This document shows, one piece after another, positions 1 to 12,727 of a stretch of DNA of 64,000 nt. The stretch is from assembly GCA_032358165.1 (NCBI GenBank), contig JAALGY010000028.1:992001-1056000 (forward strand), in the 5' to 3' direction. The translations under genes and the position numbers were made by a program. The stretch is from Diplosphaera chodatii. Lineage: Eukaryota; Chlorophyta; Trebouxiophyceae; Prasiolales; Stichococcaceae. How positions within the stretch are numbered: the first letter of the stretch is position 1; each line of letters begins with the position of its first letter. A model generated the notes under the pieces. It had not been told where the DNA came from. It did no database searches and was given only the letters and a program-made list of their open reading frames with translations.

Positions 1-3000
1 GACATTTGCCAAGGTTGCACGACTGGACTACCCTGCTGCCTGGCCGTCGCTGTTTGGTGGGTGGATCCGGCACATGTTGCAGTTGATCACCAACGACACA
101 ACCTTCCGCCGTGAGCTCTGCAGACGGTGTGTGGGTGAGGTGCATGCAGCACAGCCGTCGACAGCTCTCATCTGACGCCAGGTGACCTGCTTGGGCGGAT
201 GGACGGCCATGGCCCAGTCGCAGCCCGCCGGGTGTACCTCATGCTGCACCACGTGCTGAAGGAGCTGGCCTCCAAGCGCCTGGTGGCCGACCAGCGCAAC
301 TTTGCACAGGCACATCTTTCTCTGTGATATGCATCCATCTGTCATGTGCCTGCATGGTTGCCCTGGCCGCTGGCGCCCAGCTCCTCAACCTGGCATGCGG
401 TGCACGTCCTGAGGTCCGAGGTGGCCGCCAACCATCAGCTCGCATGCATGCAGGTCACGCACCAGCTGTATGAGGGCGTGTGGCGGCAGTGGGTGGCGGA
501 CACCAGCGCCCTGGTGGAGCGGCTGCCGGCGTCGCTGGACGGCGGCGGCGCGCAGGCGCAGGACATGCTCACCTTCGAGCGGTGGCTCATCCTGCTGAAG
601 GTGGTGTCACGGATGTGGGGTGGCAGGCTGCACGATGTGTAGGGGTCGCACGCAATGCTTGGGATGTGAGCGAGCCCTCACCACGGTGCTGTTGCGTTAT
701 CTCATGCCCACATGGTCTGCGAGTGCAGGCTTTGCGCCGCATGGTGGTGTTCGGGTTTGAGGGCGACTACAAGACCCTGCGCCATGTCCCAGCCGTCGAT
801 CAGGTGGCTTGCCCTGGCATTACGCCTGAGCTGCTGAGGTGCTCACTCAAAGATCTGCACCATTCACAAGGCTCCGTGCGCTTTGCAGGTGCTGCCGGCG
901 ATTTTGCAGGCCATGCAGGTGCTGCTGCCCCTCAGGCGCCCGGCGGGGCGCCCGCCCAGCCAACTGCATGCAATGCTGGACCGCGGCCTCCTGAAGCTGG
1001 CGAAAACAGTGGCAGACGTCCTGAATTCCCATCCCTGGTGCGACTGCGCCCTTTGTCAAGGCTTAGTGGCAGAGGACCTACATGGCTAGGGTTGCCATGC
1101 TCATGGCACTTCACCATGGTGTTAGTGTTGCTGCACATGGCAGTAATCGACGCACAAAATGGATGTGGCGCACTCATAGCTAGATTGCGAGCCATTTGCC
1201 CTGGCAGCTTCATGTTATTGCGTACACTCTGCGCAGGTCCTCCTTCAACTCGGGGGCATTGACGCCTTTGATGGAGTTCTTCTGCCAGCACCTGGTGCAC
1301 GCAGCAGCGGCGGCGTCAGAGGCCGCTCATCCGCCATTTGAGCGTTTCCTCATGCGCGGCATGCTGTTCTTGAATGCCACACTGCGCAGCACCACCTTCC
1401 GCGGAACTGTGCCAGTGCACTTCCGTATCAACGAGGCGGCACAGCAGCAGGTGTTCGTGATCCCATCAGCATTGTGCTGTACGAGAAAGCGGGGCGAGCC
1501 TCGTGTCTGCCGAACATATGGCGGTGCTGTGTGGTGCTGCATTGCTGATGTCCAAAGCGTCGCTTTTGTTGAGTTGATCTAGTGATGACGCCTCTGGCCT
1601 GCAGGCCACCACCGCCAAAAACATGGCGGAAGAGGTGCAGAACAGCCTGGCGCGCTTCTGGGACGAAGCACGTCTCAACGCTGTCATCAGCGCACTCCTA
1701 CAGCACTACTTCCCGTTGACGGTGATTCATGCTGCCAGCATGGTGCTGTTGGCAAACCCCCAATCACCTGAGGCCACCCACGAGGAAGGTGCACAGAACT
1801 GTTGCTGCATGTTCTAAGCTGGCCTGCACATGTGCAGGCGAAGGACCTGCACGACTGGAAGCTGGATGCAGAGGCGTTCCACCATGCATCTGACGTCGGA
1901 GGCTCCCAGGAGAACCTGCGCACATGCGCCGAGACGCTGTACCTGTCGCTTCTGGAGGTACTCGACAGTGTGTGCATTTTCACGGTGCTGCGGGCTGGGT
2001 CATGGTGCATCTGTGCCAAGCTGGTGGAGGCGCAGCGCAGAGGGCATGTCGTCAAAGGCAGCCTATCTGCTGTTGCAGAGGAACAGGGAGCGTGTGGCGC
2101 CGCTGGTGCTGGGTGCGCTGCAGCGGGCATGCGAGGCTGCGCCGCCCGGCGGCACCGCCTCACTGCCAGGGCCTCGCGTTGGCGGCGTGCCGGTGTGTTC
2201 ACCTGACAGCGTTGCCCCATATGCCTCCAAGGCTGCTGATGCGCATGCTGCGCACGAGGGCTGCGTGAGCGTCACTACCGTCGTACAGATTCACTCCTTT
2301 GCACAGGCTGCTGCACTGACAAAGGAGGCATTGCTGGACGCCGTGGGGGTTGGGGCATATGAGCTGCACGACTACGTCGAGTTCTCCTCCTGGTTCCAAA
2401 GCACACTGCTCCCGGTGCGCAGAGTTTCTGAAGCAACAGCTCTCCTTGTTTCCACATCTGCTGCCATGTACAGAACCTGCATGCGACAACCCAGGCCACT
2501 GACGACCTCATCTGGCGGTGCCAAGCCACCCGCATCGATTGTCGTATGTTCTGACGACCAGGAGATGGCAGATGTGTCGCCAGAGTCAGCGCTGCTCCGG
2601 CGGCGGGCAGCGCTGGTGCTGTCCAACTGGGTGCCGCGCGCCGGCGACGCAGACAGGCCTGCGGCATACGCGGCGCTGCTGCAGCTGCTCGGCAGCGATG
2701 ACGCAGCAGTGCAACTGGCAGCCATCAATGCCCTGCAGGTGTTGATCATAGCTCACGTCCTCTACACAGCCGTCTGTGGGCTCAAGCCATGAGGCACACC
2801 ACAACCTTTACAGCCGAAGCATTTCCCTGGCTGTGCTGCTAGCAACTTTGCCGAAGTGGAGCGTGCGGTTGCAGGCATTGGTGGACGACTGGGGTTTTGC
2901 GGAGGCAGCCTTCCGTCAGTTTGCTGGGCCCTGCTTCCAGCAGCTGGCAACCTTCCTGAAGTCCGCCAGCGAACTTGATTCCCAGCTCCAGGCAAGCTGT

Positions 3001-5827
3001 GCTGCTTGCTTGCTGTGGACAAATGGTGATACAACTGCTGCTTGATGACCTTTCGCACAGTTGATGTTGCGCTTGTCCTGCGCCGACATCATGTGTGAAG
3101 TGTGTGCAGCAGCATGACTGTGCGGCCTGTGACATGACACCAATGTCTGCTGCAGGCGTTCAGCCTGTTCAGCCTAATCATTGACAGGCTCCAGGAAGAG
3201 GTGCGGCCCTTTGTGGCAGGCATCTTGCAGCTGCTGCCGGAGCTGTGGTCAGATGCGGATGGCCAGCCACTGATGCGGATCCAGGTGCGAGTGCTTATGC
3301 TGATGTCACCTGAGTTGCTTGTTGCAGAAAGCACCCAACGTCCATGAGCAGCTTGCGCTCGTACACTTACAGATGGAGCGAAGTACCCGATCGAGACAAC
3401 AACCAATCATGTCCAAAGTTTGAGTGTTGTTGCTGCAGTTGCTGTTGGCGTTACAACGACTGCTGGTGGCGATGGGCAGCGATGCTTCAGCAGCAGACAG
3501 CTTTGTTTTACCGGTATGTATCGCAGTCCACCCTGCTATTTGATCCTGCTGCATACTGCAGGCCGAGATTATTGCAAATCATGCCACCAGTCCATGTCTA
3601 CAATGTGCAGGTGCTGCGGTATGCATGCGATGCATCTGGCCCAGAGGCCCTGAACCTGCTGGAGGACGGCCTGGCCACCTGGCTGACAGCTCTGAGGGTG
3701 GCACCAGCTCCCAACTCCCAGCTGACAGACCTCTTCCCACTGCTTGCGGCAGCAATGCACGCCTCCACAGGTAAGTGCACCCTGCAGAGGACCATGGCAT
3801 ACAACCTCCTCTCAACCATAAGCAGCGGCATGCATTTGTGGGCTATACTTCAGGCTGCCATGGGGCGCATGCCTCCCTCACGCCACAGCATGCATGCATC
3901 TGGCACCATACTTGCTGCTGTGCTAACCCATCCACCGCAGGCTGACCGCCGATTGCGGCACTGCAGAGCATGTCAAGGTGGGCGCGCACATTATGGCCAG
4001 CTGCGTGCTGCTGGGTGGGCAGGAGTTCCTGGCAGCACACGGCGCAGCGCTTGCCAGCACTCTTGCTCACTCCATCGACTCTGTGGGCGAAAAGGGTCTG
4101 CTGGCCCTCATGCCGGTAGGCACAGTTGGTATTTGGTCTACATGCAAGAAGGACATCTGGGCTGCAAGGCACCGAGTGCATTTGCTGGACGCTGCTGGCA
4201 GCACTGGACCTGACAGCACTCACGCTGCTGGCTGCTGGGCTGAGGCTGTTCCGTCGTTGCTCTTGCTAGGCAAATGGGTATGTCTACCTGGACATCACTC
4301 AACTGGTGATATGTGTTCAAGGTGTTGGAGCTGCTGCTGATGGGGTGGCCGGGCGAGGCAGCAGCACTGCTGCAGGAGAGCCTGCTGCGGGTGCTGGCCC
4401 TAGCACTGTCCGGCCGGGAGACCAGCCTCGTTGTTGCAGGTGTGTGTGCCATGATGCTGCTGCTAACTGTGCCACGTGTAGTGGATCTGTCAGGCATGGC
4501 CAACCTGAATGCATACACAGGACGGGCTTGCTTCGGATGTCATGCTGTCACCATCTATGCCATTGCCCCAGCAAGCCTCATGTTGCGTTGCAGGCGCTGT
4601 GTCCGTCTTCGCGCGTCTACTGCTGCACAACACGGCCGCCTTCCTGCAGCTGTTCCGCACGGCTGCAGGGCATCCAGACCTCGCAGACGCAGCTGCATCA
4701 GCAGCCACCGGCAGCGCCGGCAACGACCCAGCTCAGGCGCTGCTGCTCGCGCTGCTCGACCTCTGGCTGGATAAGACTGATGCCATAGGTGAGAGTTGGT
4801 CCTGCTCAGCAGCGTCGTGCCCTGTGGCAGTCATGCCGACACAATCCTCCAAATCCGCGTACCCACATAACTGAGATGTAGCAACCCAGTGGTGTGCCAT
4901 CGTCCATGCAGCCATCAGCTGATCACATGCACTCAAGCTGCACGTTGGCGCTGCTGTGCAGGGGCGCCGCCGGCGCGCAAGCTGAGTGCAGCAGCACTGG
5001 CGGCTGCGCTGACGCTGCCAGTACCGCCCATCTCTGACCGTCTGGACCTGCTGATCGCCCACATCACTTCTGTGTGCTATGAGGTGCCACATGTGCTTGT
5101 CATCTGTGAGCTTCACAGGCAAGTACGTGCAGTGTGTGTGTATGCTAGCAGCTCAAGGTGTCACATCTATACCTTCGCACACTTTGGTCTAGATGGCAAC
5201 ATGTTGGCCCCTCGACATCGTGCAGCTGGGGTCCACCTGATCGAGATCAACATCTGCCTGCAGATGGAGGGGGAAGGAGAGGAAGAGCGGTACAGGTACT
5301 GTGTGTACACCTCTCGTGGCGGCGGGGATGTCAGCGGCGGCGCCATCGTGGCCTCTGAAGAGGCTGAGGGTACGGCCTCGGCCAGCAGTTGCACGCGTCC
5401 GCAGACTCATAGTGACATGAACGATTTGGCGTCATGCTGCTGCATCATAAATGCAGCAGCATGCAGCCTTGATCCTGCCGTTGTACTGCTTAGCGTGGGC
5501 CTGCTGCCCCCTTACTGAGCACCTTGACACACGCTGGGCAGGTGAGTCCGACCGGTGGCTGCGGCTGTACGATGCGGACCCTGTCAACACACTGCGCCTC
5601 TCAGACTACTTCCGCAGTCAGCTCCAGGCAAGGCTGGTGTCCCCTCTGCATGAGCCCAGACATGTGGCGTCCCTGTTGCAAAAGCTGCTGCCGAGCTTCC
5701 CAGGAGTCAGATGTCTGTGCACTTGCTGCAGGCGGGGGCACAGGCGCATGGCCCGGTGTTTGCGGCGGCACTGCAGCACTTGGACCCGGCCCTCCAGGCG
5801 CAGCTGAAACCCATCATCGGCAGTTGA
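1..5827 (+). CDS. IPO11: Importin-11-like karyopherin beta (5' end missing)
   Basis: Nuclear transport receptor of the importin-beta family, made of HEAT repeats, that binds Ran-GTP and carries cargo through the nuclear pore. The gene enters the window already in coding sequence: the first exon reads TFAKVARLDYPAAWPSLFG, the importin-11 pattern around an early HEAT repeat. Further exons carry RRVYLMLHHVLKELASKRL (about 190-308), MLTFERWLILLK (about 568-602), MEFFCQHLV (about 1270), MAEEVQNSLARFWDEARL (from 1624), LTKEALLDAVGVGAYELHDY (about 2315-2375) and the last exon 5732-5827, ending LKPIIGS and TGA. About twenty short exons are separated by introns of roughly 80-250 bases; not every boundary was fixed. 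The HEAT pattern is seen; assignment to importin-11 rather than a sister karyopherin rests on the order of these segments. The start lies left of base 1. Confidence 0.8.
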
Positions 5828-6371
5828 TGCTGCGCATCCTCTCCAGCTTGCGACCGCGTGTGCCCGACGCTCCGCAGTCTGCTGTGTGCTAGTGAGTGAG
5901 AGGCGAGCACCATTTTTGAGTGTCAGAAGTCTTGGGTAGATGCTGGAGACGCTCTGGCTGTCTGGCAGCGAGCGGCGCAGGCAGCTGTGCCTGTGAGCGC
6001 TCTGCATGTGTAGGCAGGCAGAAATTTGATAGGGTTCAATGAGCAAACTACAGTATGGCCATGAGGATATTGTTGAAGTCCCTCAGATTCAGACAGAGCA
6101 ACAGCTCGATGGACAAACACCTCGAGGACATCAGGGCCGCCCCTTTGGCCGACATCTTGTTTATATAAAGGGTACGGCACTGCAGATCAATCCGACGTGG
6201 CAGCTCGCAGCTCCTTCGCACTTGCTGGCCCGCAAGGTTGACTCTTTACTTTGCAGTGGGCTGGCAAGTCCTGGGGCCCAGTCCTGGCACTGCTGTCATT
6301 GCGACATTACCCCTTGCCAACGCGGACAATTTGGATTGCTGTGTCCGACAGTATCTGGTCATGCGCCGTGA
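5828..6371. other. Intergenic, IPO11 3' flank and nocturnin 5' flank
   Basis: No coding segment was recognised here. It should hold the 3' UTR of the importin gene and the promoter and 5' UTR of the next gene, which lies on the same strand. A TATATAA-like string lies at about 6162-6168, roughly 200 bases before the chosen ATG at 6372, and could be a core promoter element; this is weak. Confidence 0.4.
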
Positions 6372-8544
6372 ATGGCAAAGCTCCTGAGCGGACCATCTTG
6401 CGGCCGACTGCCTCACTCGGGCAAGCAAACCTCTGTTGGAATCGATCTTGCATGTAGATCGGCTGCGCATCGCAGGACGAACGCATTTGCTGTTGGGAAG
6501 GCTGCAGCGCCATCCAGCTGGAGAACAGCAGTGAGAGTCTCAGCACCGCGCAGGGCTCGACTTGATTGCATGAACCAGCGTAAGGGGCAGCTGCAGCAGC
6601 AACAGCAGCAGCAGCACGTGCAAAAGCTGGCGAGGCGGAAGTGCAGCATTGCACCGCCCAGCGGAGCGCCGCAGCTCACAGTGTTGACATTCAACGTGCT
6701 TGCAGACGGGCTTGCTCAGGAGGGAGGCTTCATCAGGGTGCGCATTCTGTTCGAACTGAACGTGCCATGCTCGATGTGTCTGTGCGCAATGCAAGAGAAT
6801 GGAGTGCGAGTGCTTAAAGCCGTGCGCTGGATTGCAGGCACCACCACAGGCTCTCCTGTGGCAACACCGCCGAGGCCTGTTGCTTGCAGAAATTCAATCA
6901 GCAGATGCAGACATCGTTTGCCTGCAGGAGTGTAACCATTTTGGTGGGTGCCCAGTGCCCCATCAGCATCCCGTGTCAGAGAGCTGTGTGTAGGCCGCAA
7001 AGTCTGCAAGCATGTCGTGATCAGTGAGTGCCTGTGTGCTTGGCCCCTGCAGAAGATTTCTTTCAGCCGGAACTGGCGCAGCTCGGCTACGTGGGCCACT
7101 TCTCACCGAAGCTCCAGTCGCCCGCACAGCAGTATGGGTGCTCAGCTGACGGCAGCGCGCTGTTCTACCGCAGTGCCCGCCTCAGCGCCGACTCACCACC
7201 AGAAAGTGCGTGCTTCTGCGTATGCTGACACAGCAGCAACGCAGCAGGGTGCAGTGGCTTATCATCTGCTAAAGCCTGCGTGTATGGTGGGACACAGCAG
7301 GGTGTCATCACGTCATGCAGGCATGGCATTCAAGGCTGGCAATGGCAAGGATGCAGCTCAGGGCATGCTGCAGTGGCGACTCCACGACAAGTGCGGGCCT
7401 GTCAAACACGAAAGCATCTGCTGCAGTTGCCTGTCTCCCCTGCAACGGTTGACACTTTGTCTGTTTCATGGCAGGCTGGCAGGCTGCCATCTGCTGGTGG
7501 CAACTCTCCATTTGAAGGCGAAGGCTGGCGCCGCAAATGATGAGATCCGATACAGCCAGGTGAGTGCTGCTGTGCGATGCCATATCGTATAGCCCAAGAA
7601 AGCAGCCAACCTGCACACATGCTCACTGAACATGGTACAAATGTGTCACAGAGCTGCCTGCTGGCACTGAGCAGACAGCTTGTACTATCTCCACAAATAT
7701 GCAGGCACAGCAGGCCGTTGCAGTGCTGGCTGCTGAAAGCGCAGCACCGTCTAAAGCGGAGGCCAGCAAGTGTGGCAACGGCAGCAAGCCAGCTGCAACA
7801 GCCGACGATCAGCTGTTGAGTGACGCCAGCGCCACTGACTCCGACAGCCACCGCAGCGGCAATGGCAGCCATGCACCCGAGCAGCCACAAGGCACCTGCC
7901 TGCCAGTCCTGCTCTGCGGTGACATGAACGCTGAGCCAGATTCTTTGGCGTGTGAGGTGAGAGCTTGGTCATTCTGCTGACTATATTAAGCATGCTGCAT
8001 CATACGCTGCTGAGGTCACTCGACGCTGCCCTGCACCAGCTGCTGGGTGTCGAAGGCACATTACGTACCCATATCACTTGGAACCTCCATGCTCCATGGG
8101 TTGACCTAAGCAGGAAGGCATCACTGCAGGCACTGCGGGCGCATGCCCTCGGCCTGAGGAGCGTGTGGGATGCACGGTTAGCACAGCCGGGAGAGGAGGA
8201 GGCGCTCCTGACCACGTGGAAATTTCGGGCAGATGGCGAAACGCAGCGAGTCATCGACTACATATGGTGCGCATGGGTTTGGTGCCGTAATGTCCACTTC
8301 AGCCTGCCCCTGAGACGGAGCGCACACAAGGCGGACGTGTCTATCAAGCAGACTTGACCTGCTGAGAGCGTCCAGAACCACCACGACCATTCTTACCGCC
8401 GATGCACGCAGGCACACAGCAGAGCTGCAGCCGGTTGCAAGGTGGCAAACACCCTCGGCTGCTGAGCTCGGCAGTGATGGGCTGCCCAGCATGGCGTACC
8501 CATCAGACCATCTGGCCTGTCTAGCCACGATGCAGTGGGGTTGA
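6372..8544 (+). CDS. NOCT: Nocturnin/CCR4-type endonuclease-exonuclease-phosphatase
   Basis: Member of the DNase I-like EEP fold. Nocturnins were described as mRNA deadenylases, and animal nocturnin is now known as an NADP(H) 2'-phosphatase; which applies here is not shown. Exon 1 is 6372-6737: a basic, Ser/Ala-rich leader suggesting organelle import, a glutamine run, then LTVLTFNVLADGLAQ. Later exons give the metal-site segment ADADIVCLQECNHFEDFFQP, then GYVGHFSPK, DGSALFYRS, LLVATLHLKAKAG, VLLCGDMNAEPDS, LLTTWKFRADGE, VIDYI and the closing YPSDHL with its catalytic His. The frame is continuous to TGA at 8542-8544 if one acceptor near 8350 is AAG. The order of motifs (E, HLKA, GDxN, TTWK, SDH) matches nocturnin better than CNOT6 or ANGEL, since there is no leucine-rich repeat. 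Confidence 0.85.
6590..6624 (+). repeat. CAG/CAA run in nocturnin exon 1
   Basis: A short imperfect trinucleotide run encodes eight or nine consecutive glutamines between the putative transit leader and the catalytic domain. It is likely variable in length between strains. Confidence 0.8.
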
Positions 8545-8899
8545 CCGTTGTGCTGCCGCCTGGCTGAAGGTCCAGCAATCATGCTGTCGCACTACTTGAG
8601 TTCTGCATATGGCTGGGGTCCTGCTGCCTCATGCGCAAAGCATTTCGCGGCGGCGGACTAGCGCGTCCCGTTGTAAATCTCGTATTCCGTGGGTCTACCA
8701 GATCGCACAAGTGCATGTGCACAAAACTAGGTGCAGGCAGCGTCACTATAATGACAGGCTGGGTGGGCGTAGCACATGAGTCATGCAGGACACAAGGATT
8801 ACAAACCCTGTTCTGCTGACCTGGCTAGACCCTAATTTGGGCTGCGGCAAAGCCAGCAGATGCACAAGCCACCATCCTCTCCTTTGCTCCCCCAGGCCG
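8545..8899. other. Intergenic, nocturnin 3' flank and bHLH 5' flank
   Basis: No recognisable exon. A pyrimidine-rich stretch ending in CCCCCAG at about 8894 precedes the chosen bHLH start and resembles a 3' splice site, so a 5' UTR exon or a short upstream coding exon may lie here. Confidence 0.35.
8672..8676 (+). terminator. Candidate TGTAA polyadenylation signal
   Basis: Green algae commonly use TGTAA as polyadenylation signal. One copy lies about 130 bases after the nocturnin stop. Five bases occur by chance often, so this is only suggestive. Confidence 0.3.
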
Positions 8900-11810
8900 A
8901 TGCCAGGGCCACGGAAGCCACAAGCAATGCACGATCAGCAGCCAGGAACCTCCGCATTTACAGCTGTGGGTGCGCCACAGCTGAATACGGTTACCAATCT
9001 GCCTGAGGTACGTCCAGTGGTACACACTTACCAGCACCTGGTGCTGGTTCCGAAGCCTGCGCATGCCCTTCCGCTACGGCCAGGCCTTATGAAGCAGCCC
9101 TGTCATGTATCGAACAACCATTGATGAGGTAGCCCTTGTGCCATCGCAGATTGCGCTGTTTGGCCAGCTCGCGCCATACCTGGCGCAGCAACAGGCACAG
9201 CAGCAGGCGCAGCAGGGCGGCCAGTCCGGCGGCCTGAGCCAGCAGCAGCTGTTCCAGCTGCAGCTACAGCAGCTGCAGACGGTGAGGACCTGGCAGCACC
9301 ATGGGGATGGGCGTGCGGCACCTCCTTCTGCCCTTCTGCACCGGTCGCGCGAACCGCACCACAATTTTTCTGGTGTGGAATCATGACGGTATCGCTCTGC
9401 TGCTCCGCAGATGCAGCAGCAGGCCGTGCAGCAGCCGCCTGCAACCAAATCAGACAGCAAGAGCAGCTCCGCCTATGCGTCCAGGTGCGCCATGTACTGG
9501 GCCCTTGTCCGCTCGCTGGCAGTGTCAGGGCAGCAGCGGTCCTTGGTCGGCTTTCTGCGCTCGAAGCTGGGTTGTAACAAGGCAGGAGCAAGGGGTGTTG
9601 AGCACTGCGGTGGCGCATCAACAGTTGACACACTGATCAGCGCCGTGAGGCAAGTTCGCTGGCATGCAGGCACCAGGCGGCCGAGCAGCGACGAAGGAAC
9701 CGCATCAACGAGAGGTGGGCGCCATGCTAGCCTGGTCACAGGAATTTTATTCGTGTTTGGACTGGGATGCCGGCTGGGGTGCACCTTTTGCCCCCAGCCG
9801 GGCCTCGCCTGCCCGGGGCGTGTCAGTGGTGTCTGCCGAGGCGAGGGGCAGTGCCCTCGGGCGGCCGGGTGTGGGGCCGTGTTGGGTATGCGTGCTCGTG
9901 AGTCAGAGGTCCTTTTCGGTGGCTGGCGGTGCTGAGGTAGCCGACGGAGAGCTGCCTGCTCCGCCGGCGCGTGCGGTGCCGCTAGTGCCTGCACTTCGAT
10001 CCGCCTGCTTTACGGGGCCGTCGGCGGCGGTCCGCCTGCGCTCTGCACCGCCTGCCACCCGCGGGTGCCGGGGTCGGTCCGGTGCCAAGGGGCACGTTTT
10101 GCCTGCGGGAGCGGGCGGGGCCGACGGGTTGCGTTTGTGGCGTCATATCGCGGCTGCGGGGTGTGTGACACGCCACGAAGCGGTCTGCGCCGCCGCAGCG
10201 GCTGGGGATAGCCGGCAGCACGTGCGGTCCGTGGGCCCAGTTGACGCTCCAGTCAGCCTGTCCTCGCGCCGGTGCGGCGTGCGCTCCGCCGCTCCGTGAC
10301 GCCTTCGACACGGTCAGTGAGCGTCATGTCAAGGCTGCTAGCCGCCGGCCGCCGACGTACAGCCAAAAGGACAGCGAACGCCCAGCTTCGTTGAGGCACC
10401 CGGGGTCCGGGGCACCTCAGCACCTCCAGGCCCGGTCTTGCACGTGTTGGTAATATACGTATCAGTAGCTCAATGCTTTGTTTTGTAGAGCGACAAGGGA
10501 GCGGGTGGCATGGTCGGCTGCCAGCACCCAGGCACTAGATGATGGACATGAGAGTTGCTGATGTGCTTCCCCGTGCCCTGCGCACAGGCTGGACAAGCTG
10601 CGGACGCTGGTGCCCCACGCGGAGCGCGCCAACACCGCCAGCTTCCTGGAGGAGGTGATCCACTACATCGAGGAGCTGCAGGCGCTGCTGAAGTGCGGGC
10701 CGAACCATACGACCGGCGCCCCGCCCACGCACCCCTCCGCTGCGCTCGCCGCTGTTGTCCAGCAGCAGCAGCAGCAGCAGCGCCAGCACCAGGTGCTGCC
10801 TCCCTGCACATCTGCCTGCTTCTCAGACAGGGTTGCGCAGGCGAAGAGCGTGTGTTGCAGCTGTGCCGGCGAGCACCATGAGCTCCTTACGCCTGCCAAT
10901 GGTACATGTAGCACCGTCCTCGTTTGCTGAGGTTGCACCCTGACGCTGCGCCAGGCGCCGCTGGACCTGTCGGGGCTGACGGGACGCGACGGCCAGCAGC
11001 ACGGCGGCGTGCAGGCGCCGCCGCTGCCGCAGCAGCAGCCGCCGGGCGGGCTGCAGCTGCCGGTGCCCCCGCCCGGCATGTACGCGGGGTCCGGCCCCTA
11101 CGGCGTGACCACCCCCAACGGCACCTTTGAGGTGCTGCACCACCAGCACCCCCTGGCGCAGGGCCTCCCCGCCGGCATGGGCGCTCCCCAGGTGACTGGC
11201 GGGGGCTTGCCTGTGGTCGTTGCTATGCAGCAGGCAATGCCGGTCATCCTGCATCATCAAGCTGCAAGCATGCATCCTCAGCCTAGCTGCTGCAGACAGA
11301 CTTTCAACTGTCGCCGCTTCCCGTCACTCCGTGCGCAAAGCTGGGCTCGATCATTTATGCACGCAGTGCGTGTTGACATGGAACCCTTTGCACCTTGCAG
11401 TTGGGTGGCGTGCAGCCACTACCGCAGCTGAGCCACCACCTGCGCCAGGGCGGCGGCAACTTTGGTGCTGAGGTTGCCGCTGCAGCTGCCGCTGACAATG
11501 CTGCGCCGCCGACTGCCAAGCACGACCCTGGCACCCCGCCCACGGTGAGAGCGTCCTCTCACATTTCCACACATACAGTACCGCCTTTCTTCGTAGGGTG
11601 GGACCCTGCAGCTTCTCGTTTTTGTCGCGCGCTGCATCTCCCATGCAGGCAGGCAGCACATCACGATGTATCGCTGCACATTCTGACCATTGAGTGTAAC
11701 TTGCACAGGCGGGCGCCGCCGCTGGCAATGCGCCATCCAACTCAAGCGAGGAGAACAGCGAGGGCCGGCCGCTGAAGAAGCGCCAGCGTGGCGGCCAGGC
11801 TGTCGCGTGA
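8900..11810 (+). CDS. BIM1-like bHLH transcription factor
   Basis: DNA-binding regulator. Exons read cleanly as 8900-9007, 9150-9281, 9411-9484, 9670-9714, 10588-10792, 10955-11191, 11401-11544 and 11709-11810, in total 348 residues with phases that all agree. The bHLH domain spans exons 4-5: basic region HQAAEQRRRNRINERL with the H-E-R pattern of E-box binders, then LRTLVPHAERANTASFLEEV for the helices and loop. The closest pattern I know is plant BIM1/BIM2, partners of the brassinosteroid factor BES1; algae lack canonical brassinosteroid signalling, so that role should not be carried over. Flanks are glutamine-rich (residues about 45-90 and 120-135), proline-rich in exon 6, and end with a basic PLKKRQRGG resembling a nuclear localisation signal. 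A large intron splits the basic region from helix 1. Confidence 0.85.
9745..10440. other. GC-rich block inside bHLH intron 4
   Basis: The intron 9715-10587 is 873 bases, several times longer than its neighbours, and its middle is visibly richer in G, C and CpG than surrounding introns. It opens with a short hairpin (GGCTGGGG paired with CCCCAGCC at about 9771-9798). No target-site duplication, long terminal inverted repeat or recognisable protein was found. It could be a non-autonomous insertion, an alternative exon or a regulatory block. Confidence 0.5.
10760..10782 (+). repeat. CAG run in bHLH exon 5
   Basis: A pure CAG run encodes seven glutamines just after the helix-loop-helix. Together with the QQQAQQQAQQ stretch in exon 2 it marks the protein as glutamine-rich, typical of activation regions. 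Confidence 0.8.
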
Positions 11811-12727
11811 GCCAGCTGCAGGCTGCAGCGGGTGGAGAGGCTGCTGCTGCAGGTGCTGGGGTCCCGGCAGTCCCTGGTGAGATGGTCTGCAGCCCGCAGC
11901 AGCAGTGAGCGTCTGCTCGGGCACCAATTTTGGCGGGCAGCTTGTGTAGGTGGGCAGCATGCAGGAGAGCCACATCAGGCTCGCTGCCCTCAGGTGCTGC
12001 AGAATCACGAAGTCCGATACATACAGTTGTGATGAGTAGGTGAGCAGAGCAGCAGCCAGCAAACATCATCGCATTGCCCAGGTGCTCCGTACAGGCAACA
12101 TCTTTTTGAGGGTCGAAGAAAAGTAGAATAGCAACCAACGCTTTTTCTGGGTTTGGTTCCGTCGTCACTTGTCATGCACATGTGCATGAGTAGCAAAGAC
12201 AAATGGGTTGTGGGGTGCTTTTGCACAGACGCAATCCGGTGCAAGTGGTCATTACGCTGCAATGCACAGCGTCTCTTGCCCGGCGGCACCAACTCTGTTC
12301 CGATGCTTGCCTGCAATGCAAGCTGCGACGCTCTGTGCGCCAGAGCACTGTCGCAAAGTTGAGGGAGGAGCGCTGGGAAAGGTGAGCGAGAAGGGAAGAA
12401 GGGGCAGAGCCAAAATGCTCTGCCTTTCAGTGGGAAGTGGGAACACCTGCCGAAAGCACACTGTCGTCTTGCCAAAACTGGATTTGCACTCATCACGCTG
12501 CAAATTTGACGACCTGTAAACGCTCTGGCTACGTGGTTACGTGGAGGCCGGTCCACAAGTGTTACCACACGAAGTATGGCAAATGGCAGATTGCTGGTGG
12601 CTTCAACACATGCATGACACCAGAATGCTTTGTATTTGCAGCGCCGCTGCATGTGTAGTCCGATAAGCGGGATCACTATGATCTTGTAAGCAAATCCCCT
12701 GCAGTTCGGTGCAGCAGCGCGATCACG
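11811..12727. other. Intergenic, bHLH 3' flank and RPC4 promoter
   Basis: About 0.9 kb with no recognised exon on either strand. Open frames here are short and have no familiar motifs. It should contain the bHLH 3' UTR and the RPC4 promoter. Confidence 0.4.

Noticed and set aside
9664..10299. 211-codon open frame within bHLH intron 4
   Set aside because: It overlaps the bHLH exon in another frame and is explained by high GC content lowering stop frequency; no domain is recognisable.
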